Below are positions 1 to 8,119 of a stretch of 32,404 bases of DNA, piece after piece. The translations under genes were made by a program, and so were the position numbers. The notes below the pieces were generated by a model. The model did no database searches. It had not been told where the DNA came from and worked only from the letters and a program-made list of their open reading frames with translations. Every line of letters begins with the position of its first letter. Position 1 is the first letter of the stretch. This DNA is from Nitrospirae bacterium CG02_land_8_20_14_3_00_41_53 (GTDB lineage: Bacteria > Nitrospirota > Thermodesulfovibrionia > Thermodesulfovibrionales > SM23-35), in the NCBI GenBank assembly GCA_002780895.1, contig PEUB01000084.1, positions 1-32,404 of the forward strand, given 5' to 3'.

Positions 1-327
1 AAAATCCTCGAAGTTTAAGGGTTTTTTACGTGTTAGATTAAGTTTTAAAAGTTTGAAATTTAGCTCTCTGAGCTTCTTAATCCTTTCTTTATCATCATCG
101 ATTGTGTTCATCAGTGAACACATATTTACCACTTCGTTTCTAAACTCAAGCTCGGGTGGTATACAGCCGGCATTTTTTAAAATCCTGTAAGCCATTCTTA
201 GATCCTCAGGAACCCATGTCTCATCCTCAAAATTGATGGGCCTTCCTTTTCCTTCAAGGTTGTCAAACTCACCATTTGCTATGGCTTCTATAATTCGTCT
301 TTCAGCAATTCTGTAAAAAAATTCCAT
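1..327 (-). CDS. DUF1992 domain protein, partial (runs off the left edge)
   Basis: This ORF is absent from the ORF track because it is cut by the window edge. It reads as 109 uninterrupted codons from an ATG at 327. The N-terminal region has the DUF1992 pattern (also called the DnaJ homologue subfamily C member 28 domain): IAERRI, then GEFDNLEGKGRPI, then VPEDLRMAYRILKNAG and PPELE. The biochemical function of the family is unknown. It begins 10 bases after the nadA stop, so it is probably the last visible gene of the same operon. No strong Shine-Dalgarno sequence precedes it. The family call is fairly firm; the role is not known. Confidence 0.85.
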   Translation of the reverse strand, partial: MEFFYRIAERRIIEAIANGEFDNLEGKGRPINFEDETWVPEDLRMAYRILKNAGCIPPELEFRNEVVNMCSLMNTIDDDKERIKKLRELNFKLLKLNLTRKKPLNFEDF

Positions 328-337
328 GGCAGTATAT

Positions 338-1324
338 TTATCTTACATCAAGCATTCTCTCAAGCGACCTCTTTGCAGGAACCCTTATTTCTTCAGGCAC
401 CTTAATAATATACTTGTTTTCTTTCAAAGCTATCAGCACGCTCTTGAGTGTGGTCTTTTTCATATTCGGGCATATCATGTCTTTTCTTAATGGATAGAAT
501 ACCTTATCAGGGTTTTCTTTTTTCAATCGGTACATAAGGCCTATCTCAGTGCCTACTATAAACTCTTTCTCAGAGGATGCCTTTGCAAATCTCAACATCC
601 CGGAGGTGCTCGTTACATGATCTGCCATTTCGAGTACATCAAGCCTGCATTCCGGATGGGCCATTAAAATGGCTTTGGGATGTTCTGCCTTTGCCTTTTT
701 TACATCTGCCGGTCTTACCCTTTCATGCACATGGCAAAAGCCGTCCCATGCAATAACCTGTTTTTTTGTATTCCGCTGAGCCCACATGGATAGGTTTCTG
801 TCAGGTATGCATATTACCCTTTCATCAGGCAAAGACTCAATAACCTTAACAACATTGGCAGATGTACAGCATATATCACTTTCTGCCTTTACATCAGCAG
901 TTGTATTCACATAAGTCACAACGGGCGTGCCCGGATACTGTGCCTTTATATCTCTCAGTGTAAATTCAACCGGGTATATGAAAGGAGGTGGATTATTAAA
1001 TCCTGGGAAGCTTTTTCTTTCCCACCTCGGTGAATCTACATGAATCATATCAGCCATCGGACAGGTTGCACCAATCTCTGTAAGGAGGACTGTCTTATCA
1101 GGTGAAAGAATTGAAGCACTTTCTGCCATGAAATTGACACCTGCAAATACTATAACGTCACAATCTATGGCAGATGCGGTTCTTGAGAGTTCAAGCGAAT
1201 CGCCCACAAAGTCAGCTATTTCTTGAACCTCATCCCTCTGGTAGTTATGGGCAAGTATAATTGCACGCCTTTGATTTTTTAGCTTCAGGATCTCTTCCCG
1301 GAGAAAGGCTTCATCAAGAGTCAT
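338..1324 (-). CDS. nadA: Quinolinate synthase NadA
   Basis: NadA condenses iminoaspartate with dihydroxyacetone phosphate to give quinolinate, the precursor of NAD. It is cytosolic and carries a [4Fe-4S] cluster. At 328 residues it has the family length. The three expected cluster cysteines are visible: C88 in ATCPMA, C197 in WDGFCHVH and C285 in MICPNMKK. The HNYQ motif near residue 26 and HPEC near 223 are also family signatures. The ATG at 1324 abuts the stop of the lytic transglycosylase gene, and a DUF1992 gene follows after 10 bases. No nadB or nadC lies nearby, so the rest of the pathway must be encoded elsewhere. Confidence 0.97.
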   Translation of the reverse strand: MTLDEAFLREEILKLKNQRRAIILAHNYQRDEVQEIADFVGDSLELSRTASAIDCDVIVFAGVNFMAESASILSPDKTVLLTEIGATCPMADMIHVDSPRWERKSFPGFNNPPPFIYPVEFTLRDIKAQYPGTPVVTYVNTTADVKAESDICCTSANVVKVIESLPDERVICIPDRNLSMWAQRNTKKQVIAWDGFCHVHERVRPADVKKAKAEHPKAILMAHPECRLDVLEMADHVTSTSGMLRFAKASSEKEFIVGTEIGLMYRLKKENPDKVFYPLRKDMICPNMKKTTLKSVLIALKENKYIIKVPEEIRVPAKRSLERMLDVR

Positions 1325-2038
1325 TCAGAACCTGACAGGATTCTTTAAAAAAAGAGTGGAATTTGTGAAAAGGACAGTACCGTCTTTCATGACAATTTTA
1401 TAAATCGGTTCCCGTCTGTTCTCTTTTTTAGCTGAATCCTTTCCTGTTAAAGGATATGTCATCTTGCCATTATAAAGAGAGAGGACTTTGCTGACATACT
1501 GTCTTGTTTCTGTAATTGGAGGGACTAAACCAAACCTCTCAACGGTCTTTGGGCCTGCATTATAAGCAGCAAGTGCAAGGGTCAGATCTCCGTTAAAACG
1601 TTCGAGGAGATATTTCAGATATCTTGTACCACCTTCGATATTCTCTTCGGGGTTAAACGGATTACGCACATTCATCTCGCTTGCTGTTGTGGGCATGAGC
1701 TGCATAAGACCCATTGCCCCTTTTCTCGAAATAGCCCTGCTGTTCCAGTTAGACTCTGTCTTTATAACAGCCTTAATAAGAGATGGATCCATATTGTATT
1801 CTCTTGACTTCTCATGCACGATGTGGTGATAACCATCCGTGTTTTTGAACTCTATTTTGGCAGGCTTCTGAGTTGGGGTTGAATTCGTGTTGTCTTTTAT
1901 AACCCTTTTTGCATTCTTGCCAAAAGGTGCGTCTGTATAGCAGACCACGCCGTTTTCATCTACATACTTATATATATCTGCATAAGCAGCAGTAAAAATA
2001 AACAGGACAAAACAAAATACTATCAGGATATATCTCAT
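1325..2038 (-). CDS. Secreted lytic transglycosylase (DUF4124 + SLT domain)
   Basis: A peptidoglycan lytic transglycosylase of the Slt/MltE type, which cleaves between MurNAc and GlcNAc in the periplasm. Residues 1-20 form a hydrophobic signal peptide ending AAYA. Residues 21-45 match a DUF4124 segment (YKYVDENG, YTDAPFG). The catalytic domain spans about 72-175, with the probable catalytic glutamate E95 in KTESNWNS, followed by GAMGLMQLMP and LALAAYNAGP. The protein is 237 residues. It is placed between the DUF512 gene (59-nt gap) and nadA (abutting). This suggests shared transcription, but there is no obvious functional link to NAD synthesis. Confidence 0.93.
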   Translation of the reverse strand: MRYILIVFCFVLFIFTAAYADIYKYVDENGVVCYTDAPFGKNAKRVIKDNTNSTPTQKPAKIEFKNTDGYHHIVHEKSREYNMDPSLIKAVIKTESNWNSRAISRKGAMGLMQLMPTTASEMNVRNPFNPEENIEGGTRYLKYLLERFNGDLTLALAAYNAGPKTVERFGLVPPITETRQYVSKVLSLYNGKMTYPLTGKDSAKKENRREPIYKIVMKDGTVLFTNSTLFLKNPVRF

Positions 2039-2097
2039 GCTAAAATCTTATCATTAAAGGTTCGGTCTGTCAATATTTTTGCTATATTGGAGGATAT

Positions 2098-3396
2098 TTA
2101 TCCATCTTCGATAATTCCTTTTATAAGTCCCTCTGGTGTTGATTTGATCTTTCTTGCAGGAATACCGAGTGCCTCTTCTATGTCATTTAAAGTGATATCA
2201 TCCAGAAATCTATTTTCTTCATTGAGGACTACATCAGGTATAAGTATAGTTTCATGCCCCTCTATTCTATCCAATACTGCTTTTATTACATCCCTCCCTA
2301 TTAGCAGTCCTGCAACTGTAATAGATGTGCCAAAAAACTTGTTTTCAACAGGTACCACATCAATAAGCTTAAGGTTTTCTTTCTCAGAGAGTCTTTCTAT
2401 AAACTTTTTTAAAAAGGGGTAGAATGATGTTCCAGTAAAGGTAAGGAATTTCTTTTTAACCTGTAACGTCTTAGTGAGTTTGAGCTTTTTTACCTGATTC
2501 ATAAAAAGTGGGACCATCCCAACACCATTTTCTATCTGATGCAGATCTCCATATTCCCTGAGTGGAGGGAATGGACGTTCTGCCTTTAAATATAGCTCGT
2601 CTGCCGCATATACGACAGAGTTGCCATGTTTCTTCCTAAACCTCTTTCGAAATGATTCTATGATGTTTATTGCGTGTTCTGCATCTGTCTTTTCAACAGG
2701 TCGAATGCTATGTTTCTTGTATATGGTCAGACCAACTGGGACGACTGCAATGGAAAGCACATAAGGATAAAACCTGTAAAGATCACTGAGAGTTTGCTGC
2801 AGTTCTTCCCCATCATTGTAACCTGGACATAGGACAATCTGTAAATTAAACCTTATCTTGTTGTCAGCAAAGAATTTGAGTTCTTTAAGGATATCTGGAG
2901 ACTTTGTATTTCCAAGCAGCCTATTCCTTAAAGCCCTGTTTGTTGAATGAACGGAAATATATAGTGGACTTAACTTCTGCTCAATAATACGCCTTCTGTC
3001 TTCTTTGGTCATATTAGAAAGGGTGATATAATTTCCGTACAGGAAGGACATCCTGTAGTCTTCATCTTTTATGTAAAGTGTTTTCCTGAGGCCTTTTGGA
3101 AGCTGTTTGACAAAACAGAATATACAGTTGTTTTTGCAAGTCATGACCTTAAAAGGTTTAAAATCTATACCAAATTCCTCACAATCCTTCCGGACTACAA
3201 GGATATTAATATTTTTCCCACCCCGCTTTACTTCTATCTTGATGTTGTCCTCACTGCTGTAAAATATGAAATCAATAGGGTCGCGAAGTTTATGTGAATT
3301 TATAGAGAGGAGTATATCGCCGGGAAGAAAACCTGATTTTTCGGCCAGACTGCCGGGATAAATATTATCTATCTTTATGCCATGTTCAGCCTGCAT
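2098..3396 (-). CDS. DUF512 family protein: PDZ plus radical-SAM-like domain
   Basis: A 432-residue protein of the DUF512 / COG1625 group, often annotated as a radical SAM protein related to NifB/MoaA. Residues 1-65 form a PDZ-like domain (PGSLAEKSGFLPGD). A CX3CX2C cluster follows at C87, C91 and C94 (TCKNNCIFCF), as expected for a radical SAM [4Fe-4S] site. The DUF512 domain fills the C-terminal half. The substrate is unknown. The ATG at 3396 lies inside the end of pgsA, an 11-nt overlap, so translation is probably coupled. The family is conserved in many anaerobic bacteria. The family assignment is strong, but no reaction can be named from the sequence. Confidence 0.9.
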   Translation of the reverse strand: MQAEHGIKIDNIYPGSLAEKSGFLPGDILLSINSHKLRDPIDFIFYSSEDNIKIEVKRGGKNINILVVRKDCEEFGIDFKPFKVMTCKNNCIFCFVKQLPKGLRKTLYIKDEDYRMSFLYGNYITLSNMTKEDRRRIIEQKLSPLYISVHSTNRALRNRLLGNTKSPDILKELKFFADNKIRFNLQIVLCPGYNDGEELQQTLSDLYRFYPYVLSIAVVPVGLTIYKKHSIRPVEKTDAEHAINIIESFRKRFRKKHGNSVVYAADELYLKAERPFPPLREYGDLHQIENGVGMVPLFMNQVKKLKLTKTLQVKKKFLTFTGTSFYPFLKKFIERLSEKENLKLIDVVPVENKFFGTSITVAGLLIGRDVIKAVLDRIEGHETILIPDVVLNEENRFLDDITLNDIEEALGIPARKIKSTPEGLIKGIIEDG

Positions 3397-3925
3397 GTGT
3401 TAGTTTCAATCCTCTGTAAATATAGTGAAGTCCAGAAAGTATTGTAATCCCCGCAGTTACCCATAAAAGCAGGGGGGGTAAATCCGGCAAGGAAGGTAGA
3501 TTGATATGTATGAGGACATACGCCACGAGAATACTTTGCATCCATATTGTCGCCTTGCCAAGCACTGTCGGTTCAACCTTTGATGTATCGGTAATGAGAT
3601 AAAGTATAAACCAGCCGGTAATTAAAATAATGTCCCTGCTTATAACCGTTATTGTAAGCCATTTGGGCATCAAATCATAAGTGGATAAAATAATAAATGT
3701 TGTTACGAGCAGGAATTTATCTGCCAGTGGGTCGAGAAATGTGCCCAGTGCGGTCTTCTGGTTTTTAAGACGGGCAAAGAGACCATCAAATATATCTGTA
3801 AATGCGGCGATTATGAATAGATAAAGGGAATAGTCATAGCGTTTGTATATTATTGAAGTTATAAATACAGGGATGATAACTATCCTTGCTATTGTTAAAG
3901 TGTTGGGTATATTCAAGACGCTCAT
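3386..3925 (-). CDS. pgsA: CDP-diacylglycerol--glycerol-3-phosphate 3-phosphatidyltransferase
   Basis: PgsA transfers a phosphatidyl group from CDP-diacylglycerol to glycerol-3-phosphate, the committed step to phosphatidylglycerol, at the inner membrane. The full CDP-alcohol phosphotransferase signature DGx2ARx8Gx3Dx3D is visible: D47, G48, A51, R52, G61, D65 and D69. The N-terminus (NIPNTLTIARI) is typical of PgsA. At 179 residues with several hydrophobic helices it has the usual size. It overlaps the TPR gene upstream by 4 nt (ATGA) and the DUF512 gene downstream by 11 nt. A related CDP-alcohol transferase is possible, but the N-terminus favours PgsA. Confidence 0.93.
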   Translation of the reverse strand: MSVLNIPNTLTIARIVIIPVFITSIIYKRYDYSLYLFIIAAFTDIFDGLFARLKNQKTALGTFLDPLADKFLLVTTFIILSTYDLMPKWLTITVISRDIILITGWFILYLITDTSKVEPTVLGKATIWMQSILVAYVLIHINLPSLPDLPPLLLWVTAGITILSGLHYIYRGLKLTHAG

Positions 3926-5079
3926 GGGATATTAAAAGGTAATCCTTGAAACCTGAGTTTTAATCCAGGTCGATTATAACATGTATTATCTATTTTTCCA
4001 TTCATGAATGATAAGATTGTCGTTGCGTGGCACCCCTCTATAGCAAAACTATTTTTCATTGACCCGTGTAAGGATGCTAAGAAGTGCCTCCTTGCTACGG
4101 CCTTCTTACCTTTGAGGAGGGCTATCTCCCCGAGTCCAAGCCTGCAGTAAATCATACCCCTTGGATCTTTTGTCTTCTTAAAGAGCAGCATCGCCTTTAT
4201 GAAGTTGTCGCGTGCCTTGTTGAGGTTTCCTATCATCTTATATGTTGTCCCGAGACTCCACAGGGTATAAGAGTAGCTCACCCTGTCACCGATCCTTTTA
4301 TATAGTCTGATTGCCTTTGCGAAATTAGCAAGGGCACTTTTATAATCCTTTCGCATTCTGTGCGCATTTCCTATGCCGCAATAGGAATAAGCTGTTCCAA
4401 ATATATCTTTAATATCGGAAAATAATCTGTGTGCAGAAGTATAGTACTTGAGGGAATCTCTAAATCGCCCTGCGATACGGGATGTACCGCCGAGACCGCA
4501 CAGACAGTAACCGGCACCCTGGATGTCTTTAAGAGATTTAAATATCTTATAGGATTTTTTGAACATTTTGATTGCGCCTATGATGTTTCCCTTTATCCTT
4601 AAGGCTCCTGCCTCCGCCCATAGCGTAAAGGCAATGCCCTGTTTATCGCCTTTTCTCTGGTATGTCTTCCTTGATTTACGGATGAGTTTTATGGCTTCCT
4701 TCCACTTTCCCTCTGCCCTTAATGAAAGACCCAAACCAACCTTTGCGTCAGCAGCCTTAATCGAGTCCTTTATTTTTTTAGCAAGTTCGATTGTATTCGC
4801 ATAGCTTTTTGAAGCAAGGTCAAAATTGCCCACCATCCTGTAAGTATCACCCAAAGAAAGCGTACAGTGAAAAATTCCATCCCGGTCACAAATCTTAGTG
4901 TATCCCTTCAATGCTTTTTTAAACAGTCTGAGAGATTCTGGGTAAAAAGATTTTTCTCTTAGTTTTTCTGCATGGTAAAGAATATTATCTATTTCCAACG
5001 ATTTCTCTAAATTGTTTGATGATTGTTTCGTAGTTTTCAAAACAGCTTCAAGTGAATTGTATCTCCAGCCTTTACCCAT
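3922..5079 (-). CDS. Tetratricopeptide repeat protein
   Basis: A 385-residue protein built almost entirely of about eight TPR-like units of roughly 40 residues, from residue 28 to about 340. Recurring elements are GLG or GIG, then R-x-x-G, then A-x-x-x-F/Y, then a K-D/G step. The longer 40-residue spacing resembles LGN/Rap-type TPRs used for protein-protein binding. There is no signal peptide or membrane segment. The ATG at 5079 overlaps the PASTA gene by 43 nt. An alternative is a TTG at 5040, whose last two bases overlap the PASTA stop (TTGA). Either way translation is coupled to the PASTA gene. The C-terminal 40 residues are not TPR. The partner is unknown; it may act with the adjacent membrane PASTA protein. 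Confidence 0.8.
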   Translation of the reverse strand: MGKGWRYNSLEAVLKTTKQSSNNLEKSLEIDNILYHAEKLREKSFYPESLRLFKKALKGYTKICDRDGIFHCTLSLGDTYRMVGNFDLASKSYANTIELAKKIKDSIKAADAKVGLGLSLRAEGKWKEAIKLIRKSRKTYQRKGDKQGIAFTLWAEAGALRIKGNIIGAIKMFKKSYKIFKSLKDIQGAGYCLCGLGGTSRIAGRFRDSLKYYTSAHRLFSDIKDIFGTAYSYCGIGNAHRMRKDYKSALANFAKAIRLYKRIGDRVSYSYTLWSLGTTYKMIGNLNKARDNFIKAMLLFKKTKDPRGMIYCRLGLGEIALLKGKKAVARRHFLASLHGSMKNSFAIEGCHATTILSFMNGKIDNTCYNRPGLKLRFQGLPFNIP

Positions 5080-5774
5080 CTGCCTGGTTCTGGTTTTTGT
5101 GTTTCTATTTTTTCTCCTGAATCTTCAGTCTCTATTTTCAGATTCAGCTTTTTTATAATTTCTTTTGCTTGTTCAAAAGACATACCCTTGAAATCAGGGC
5201 AGTGATAAATTATATCATAAGGGCCGAGACTAACAAGCACTGTAATATGGTCACTCACCTGCTCATCAGGTCCGGGTTTTTGAGCTACAATTTTGTCCTT
5301 TTCAACTATATCTGAATGTACCATTATTACCTTTGCTATCTTCAATCCTTTCTGAAGCAGTATGGATTCAGCATTTAATAATGTTTCGTTGACGAGCATA
5401 GGAACTGACTTTACCCTCGGTCCTTTACTGATGATGACCTTTATGCCTCTTCGTTCTTTAACCTTATTTCCTGCCGGGACATCCTGTCTGACTATATTTC
5501 CCACTGGAACAGTAGAATCATAATCTTCACCTTCAATCTTGAGATAGAGCCCATTCCTTGTGAGCAGCTTGTTTGATTCCAAAGGGCTTTTTCCGTAAAG
5601 GTCAGGTACCTCGACTGTACGGCTGAAACTCAGAACCTTGAAGGTAAGATAACCGAAGACGAGCCCGAGTAATATGAATAGGAGCATATAAAGAGGAAAC
5701 CTTATTAAATTACTTATTTCTTTATGCAAATATTCACCCTGGGAGGTTTTCCTCTTACCTTCTATTGCATTCAT
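5037..5774 (-). CDS. Membrane-anchored PASTA domain protein
   Basis: A 245-residue protein with a short cytoplasmic N-terminus, one transmembrane helix at about residues 25-50 (FPLYMLLFILLGLVFG), and three consecutive PASTA units at about 54-118, 119-187 and 188-245. The first begins VEVPDLYGKSPLESN, and each unit ends with a KVIISKGP- or VLVSLGP-like strand. PASTA domains are known from PknB-type kinases and penicillin-binding proteins, where they bind cell-wall material. Here no kinase or transpeptidase domain is attached. It sits 22 nt downstream of DUF116 and overlaps the TPR gene. A role in the cell envelope is inferred. Confidence 0.88.
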   Translation of the reverse strand: MNAIEGKRKTSQGEYLHKEISNLIRFPLYMLLFILLGLVFGYLTFKVLSFSRTVEVPDLYGKSPLESNKLLTRNGLYLKIEGEDYDSTVPVGNIVRQDVPAGNKVKERRGIKVIISKGPRVKSVPMLVNETLLNAESILLQKGLKIAKVIMVHSDIVEKDKIVAQKPGPDEQVSDHITVLVSLGPYDIIYHCPDFKGMSFEQAKEIIKKLNLKIETEDSGEKIETQKPEPGRWVKAGDTIHLKLF

Positions 5775-5796
5775 TTTTCAAGACCTCATTAAGGTT

Positions 5797-6330
5797 TTAG
5801 TGGTGAGGGCTCTTACCAAAAAACTCTATTGCCTTTTTGACCTTCTCTAAGTCAACTCTGGTGTTAAGGCATGGTCCGAATGGACGTTCGTTTGTTATTC
5901 CCAATATTGGAAGTGGATATGTATCAACTATTCCGCTGCTCAGGTCGTTTTCACATGCAACGGCAACTACCGCCTCTGGTTTTACCTCATTCACAATCCT
6001 CCTTGCAAGAGACCCCCCTGTTGCAACAAAAAGGTTTAAATGATTTTCGTCGGCAATCTGGATCAGGTCTTTAATCTCACATCTGCCGCATCCTTTACAG
6101 TTATAGATATTATATGTAAGCCTGATAGTGCATTCGTCTATCTGGAGGCAGTGCGGCAATAGGAGCAGTATCTTTTTTGTCTTAGACCTTTCTCTTTTAA
6201 CAAGTTTATTATTCAGGTTAATAATTAACCTCTGATAGGCCTCCTTTTTGTTTTTCGCGAAAGAGCCCGCGAGCATAAGTAAAGGATATAAAATTTTGAC
6301 AGTAAGACCTCTAATCCATCTGCGGCTCAT
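5797..6330 (-). CDS. DUF116 domain protein
   Basis: This small, cysteine-rich protein matches the DUF116 family, which often lies beside fmt. A hydrophobic segment at about residues 11-24 is followed by PHCLQIDEC, then CKGCGRC near residue 80, ACEND and GPCLNTRVD. The cysteine pattern suggests metal or Fe-S binding, but the function is unknown. The ORF track starts one codon earlier at a TTG (6333). The ATG at 6330 is preferred, with AAGGAG about nine bases upstream. The start lies within the end of fmt, an overlap of 20 nt, so the two are translationally coupled. From the ATG the protein is 177 residues. Confidence 0.87.
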   Translation of the reverse strand: MSRRWIRGLTVKILYPLLMLAGSFAKNKKEAYQRLIINLNNKLVKRERSKTKKILLLLPHCLQIDECTIRLTYNIYNCKGCGRCEIKDLIQIADENHLNLFVATGGSLARRIVNEVKPEAVVAVACENDLSSGIVDTYPLPILGITNERPFGPCLNTRVDLEKVKKAIEFFGKSPHH

Positions 6331-7243
6331 CAAAAAAGGCTCCTTCTTTTAATTGTCTTCCCTGGAGGAAGGCTTTAGCAAGCATTGGTATTTTACCCTC
6401 TGGCTGAAGTTCAATTATCGAGATTAATCCTCTACCAGTGCCGACGGTAAGTTCTTTGCCTGCTTTCTCTACCCTGCGAGGCATACCAGAGCCTTCAAGC
6501 ACCTTTACCTTGGTAATTTTAATCCTTTCTTTATTTAAATAACAATAGGCACATGGCCATGGATACATACCACGGACAAAGTTGAATATCTCTGATGCGG
6601 TTTTTGACCAGTTAAGTTTTCCGTCCTCTTTTTTGAGAGGAGGAGCATAACTTGTAGCCCCTTTCTGAGGGATTGGCTTAATAGAGTCATCTTTTATGCC
6701 TTTTATAGTCTTAATCAATAAAGATGCACCTATCTCTGCAAGTCTCTTACTAAGGGTCTCTGCATTATCATCAGAAGATATTTCTGTCTCTTCCTGTAAC
6801 AGGATATCACCTGTATCAAGCCCTTCATCCATAAGCATCGTAGTTATACCTGTCTTCTTTTCACCATTAATTATTGCCCACTGGATTGGAGCTGCTCCCC
6901 TATATTTCGGTAGCAGCGAGGCATGTACATTTATACAGCCATATAAAGGAAGCCTGAGGATTTGTACAGGCAATATCTTTCCATATGCAACTACAACAAT
7001 TATTTCAGGCATTATTTTAGAAAGTCCGTTTAGAAATAAAGAGTCTTTTATATTAACTGGGTGTAAAACCTTGATTTCTCTATCAATAGCAAGTTCTTTA
7101 ACTGGTGAAGGGGAAGATACACGACCTCTTCCTTTTCTTTTGTCAGGCTGTGTGACAACTGCAATGACCTCTTCCCCTGATTGAAGAAGTGCAGTGAGTG
7201 ATGGAACAGCAAATGATGGTGTACCGAAGAATACTATATGCAT
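6311..7243 (-). CDS. fmt: Methionyl-tRNA formyltransferase
   Basis: Fmt formylates the initiator Met-tRNA using 10-formyltetrahydrofolate, so that translation starts with formylmethionine. The N-terminus MHIVFFGTPSFA is characteristic. The formyltransferase active-site residues are visible as N105, H107 (INVHASLLPKYRG) and D143 (DEGLDTGDIL). The C-terminal OB-like tRNA-binding domain begins near residue 205. Its length of 310 residues is normal. AGGAAAG lies about five bases before the ATG. def, which removes the formyl group, lies upstream on the same strand across a repeat-containing gap. fmt appears to head the long operon running down to nadA. Confidence 0.97.
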   Translation of the reverse strand: MHIVFFGTPSFAVPSLTALLQSGEEVIAVVTQPDKRKGRGRVSSPSPVKELAIDREIKVLHPVNIKDSLFLNGLSKIMPEIIVVVAYGKILPVQILRLPLYGCINVHASLLPKYRGAAPIQWAIINGEKKTGITTMLMDEGLDTGDILLQEETEISSDDNAETLSKRLAEIGASLLIKTIKGIKDDSIKPIPQKGATSYAPPLKKEDGKLNWSKTASEIFNFVRGMYPWPCAYCYLNKERIKITKVKVLEGSGMPRRVEKAGKELTVGTGRGLISIIELQPEGKIPMLAKAFLQGRQLKEGAFFDEPQMD

Positions 7244-7291
7244 GTAAACTTTCCTAACTTGCCCTTATTATGGATTTATGTCAAATGATAT

Positions 7292-7415
7292 TATACATAG
7301 CGACAAAACTTCATTCGTCATTGCGAGCGAAGCGAAGCAATCTCTCTTTAAGTAATTGAGATTGCCACGTCGCTCCGCTCCTCGCAATGACAGACGATTT
7401 AAGTCGTTGTGTATA
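7292..7415. repeat. Large imperfect inverted repeat in the def-fmt intergenic gap
   Basis: The 241-nt gap between def and fmt holds an imperfect palindrome. The left arm begins CGTCATTGCGAG at 7316. The right arm returns as CTCGCAATGACA near 7381-7392, with GCAATCTC and GAGATTGC closer to the centre. A weaker match extends outward (AGCGACAAAACTT on the left, AAGTCGTTGT on the right). The arms are purine/pyrimidine-biased and more GC-rich than the surroundings. The CATTGCGAGCGAAGCGAAGCAATCT core is a type of palindromic repeat I recognise from many bacterial genomes. No gene is encoded, and the rest of the gap is AT-rich with nothing else recognisable. Confidence 0.85.
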
Positions 7416-7484
7416 TTTGGATATTGTAATTTGATTATTGTTATTTTAGCCTAATCCACATATTCCAATATTTCGTCAAGGCCA

Positions 7485-8003
7485 TCATCTGCCGCTTTTC
7501 ATCTCCTTTACGAACTTTTTGTACCTTCTCTTAAAAAATTCTCTTTTAATGGGGCTCATCCTATCTATAATAAGAAGTCCGTCGAGGTGGTCTATTTCAT
7601 GCTGGAGTGCCCTGGCAAGAAGACCTGTACCTTCTATCTCCACAGGCTTACCTTCTCTATTAAGCCCCCTAGCATAGACCCTCTCAGCCCTTTTTATATT
7701 TGTCATATACCCAGGAATGCTCAGACATCCCTCTTCAGCCTCAACTGTGCCTTCTTTTTCAATAATCAAGGGATTTATCAAGGCTATAAGTGGTTTCTTG
7801 TCTTCTTTCAAACTTACATCTATTACACATAATCTCTTCGGAATACCCACCTGATTAGCTGCAAGCCCTACACCTCTTGCAGAATACATTGTCTCTATCA
7901 TATCATCTATAAGATGCTGAATATGGGCGTCTATATTGTTTATAAAAGCAGCCTTTTGTTTTAGAATCTTTTCTGGATATTTTTTTATCTCGAGTACGGC
8001 CAT
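7485..8003 (-). CDS. def: Peptide deformylase
   Basis: Def removes the N-formyl group from nascent proteins and uses a metal, usually Fe2+. All three family motifs are present: GVGLAANQ (residues 44-51), EGCLS with metal ligand C93, and QHEIDH with ligands H135 and H139 and catalytic E136. At 172 residues the length is normal. The ATG at 8003 has no Shine-Dalgarno sequence. Instead a TATAAT lies only five bases upstream, so a leaderless message is possible. It is divergent from thrS and precedes fmt on the same strand. Confidence 0.97.
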   Translation of the reverse strand: MAVLEIKKYPEKILKQKAAFINNIDAHIQHLIDDMIETMYSARGVGLAANQVGIPKRLCVIDVSLKEDKKPLIALINPLIIEKEGTVEAEEGCLSIPGYMTNIKRAERVYARGLNREGKPVEIEGTGLLARALQHEIDHLDGLLIIDRMSPIKREFFKRRYKKFVKEMKSGR

Positions 8004-8008
8004 GTTAT

Positions 8009-8014
8009 ATTATA
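8009..8014 (-). promoter_or_regulatory. Candidate def -10 box next to the start codon
   Basis: On the minus strand a perfect TATAAT ends five bases before the def ATG and no ribosome binding site lies between them. If it is used, transcription would begin at or within a few bases of the ATG. The matching -35 is poor, so this is tentative. Confidence 0.4.
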
Positions 8015-8051
8015 GAACATTTCAATGACTTATTTTTGAGTTAAAACTACA

Positions 8052-8081
8052 TTGAAGTATAAAAATAAAATTGTGTATTAT
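8052..8081 (+). promoter_or_regulatory. Candidate thrS promoter
   Basis: TTGAAG at 8052-8057 and TATTAT at 8076-8081 are separated by 18 bases in the AT-rich def-thrS divergent gap. The predicted transcription start near 8088 would leave a leader of about 32 bases containing the AGGAGGT Shine-Dalgarno block. Confidence 0.5.
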
Positions 8082-8106
8082 AAAGGCTATCTGTACAATT
8101 TTTTTC

Positions 8107-8113
8107 AGGAGGT
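8107..8113 (+). promoter_or_regulatory. Shine-Dalgarno that fixes the ATT start of thrS
   Basis: AGGAGGT is followed by six bases and then ATT at 8120. An in-frame TAG occupies 8117-8119. There is no ATG, GTG or TTG in frame between this stop and the conserved HSTSH motif, so this site places the start at ATT. Confidence 0.8.
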
Positions 8114-8119
8114 TTTTAG

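Noticed and set aside
6696-7184. 162-residue ORF opposite fmt
   Set aside because: Antisense shadow of a clear fmt gene; the composition mirrors the reverse frame and there is no ribosome binding site or family motif.
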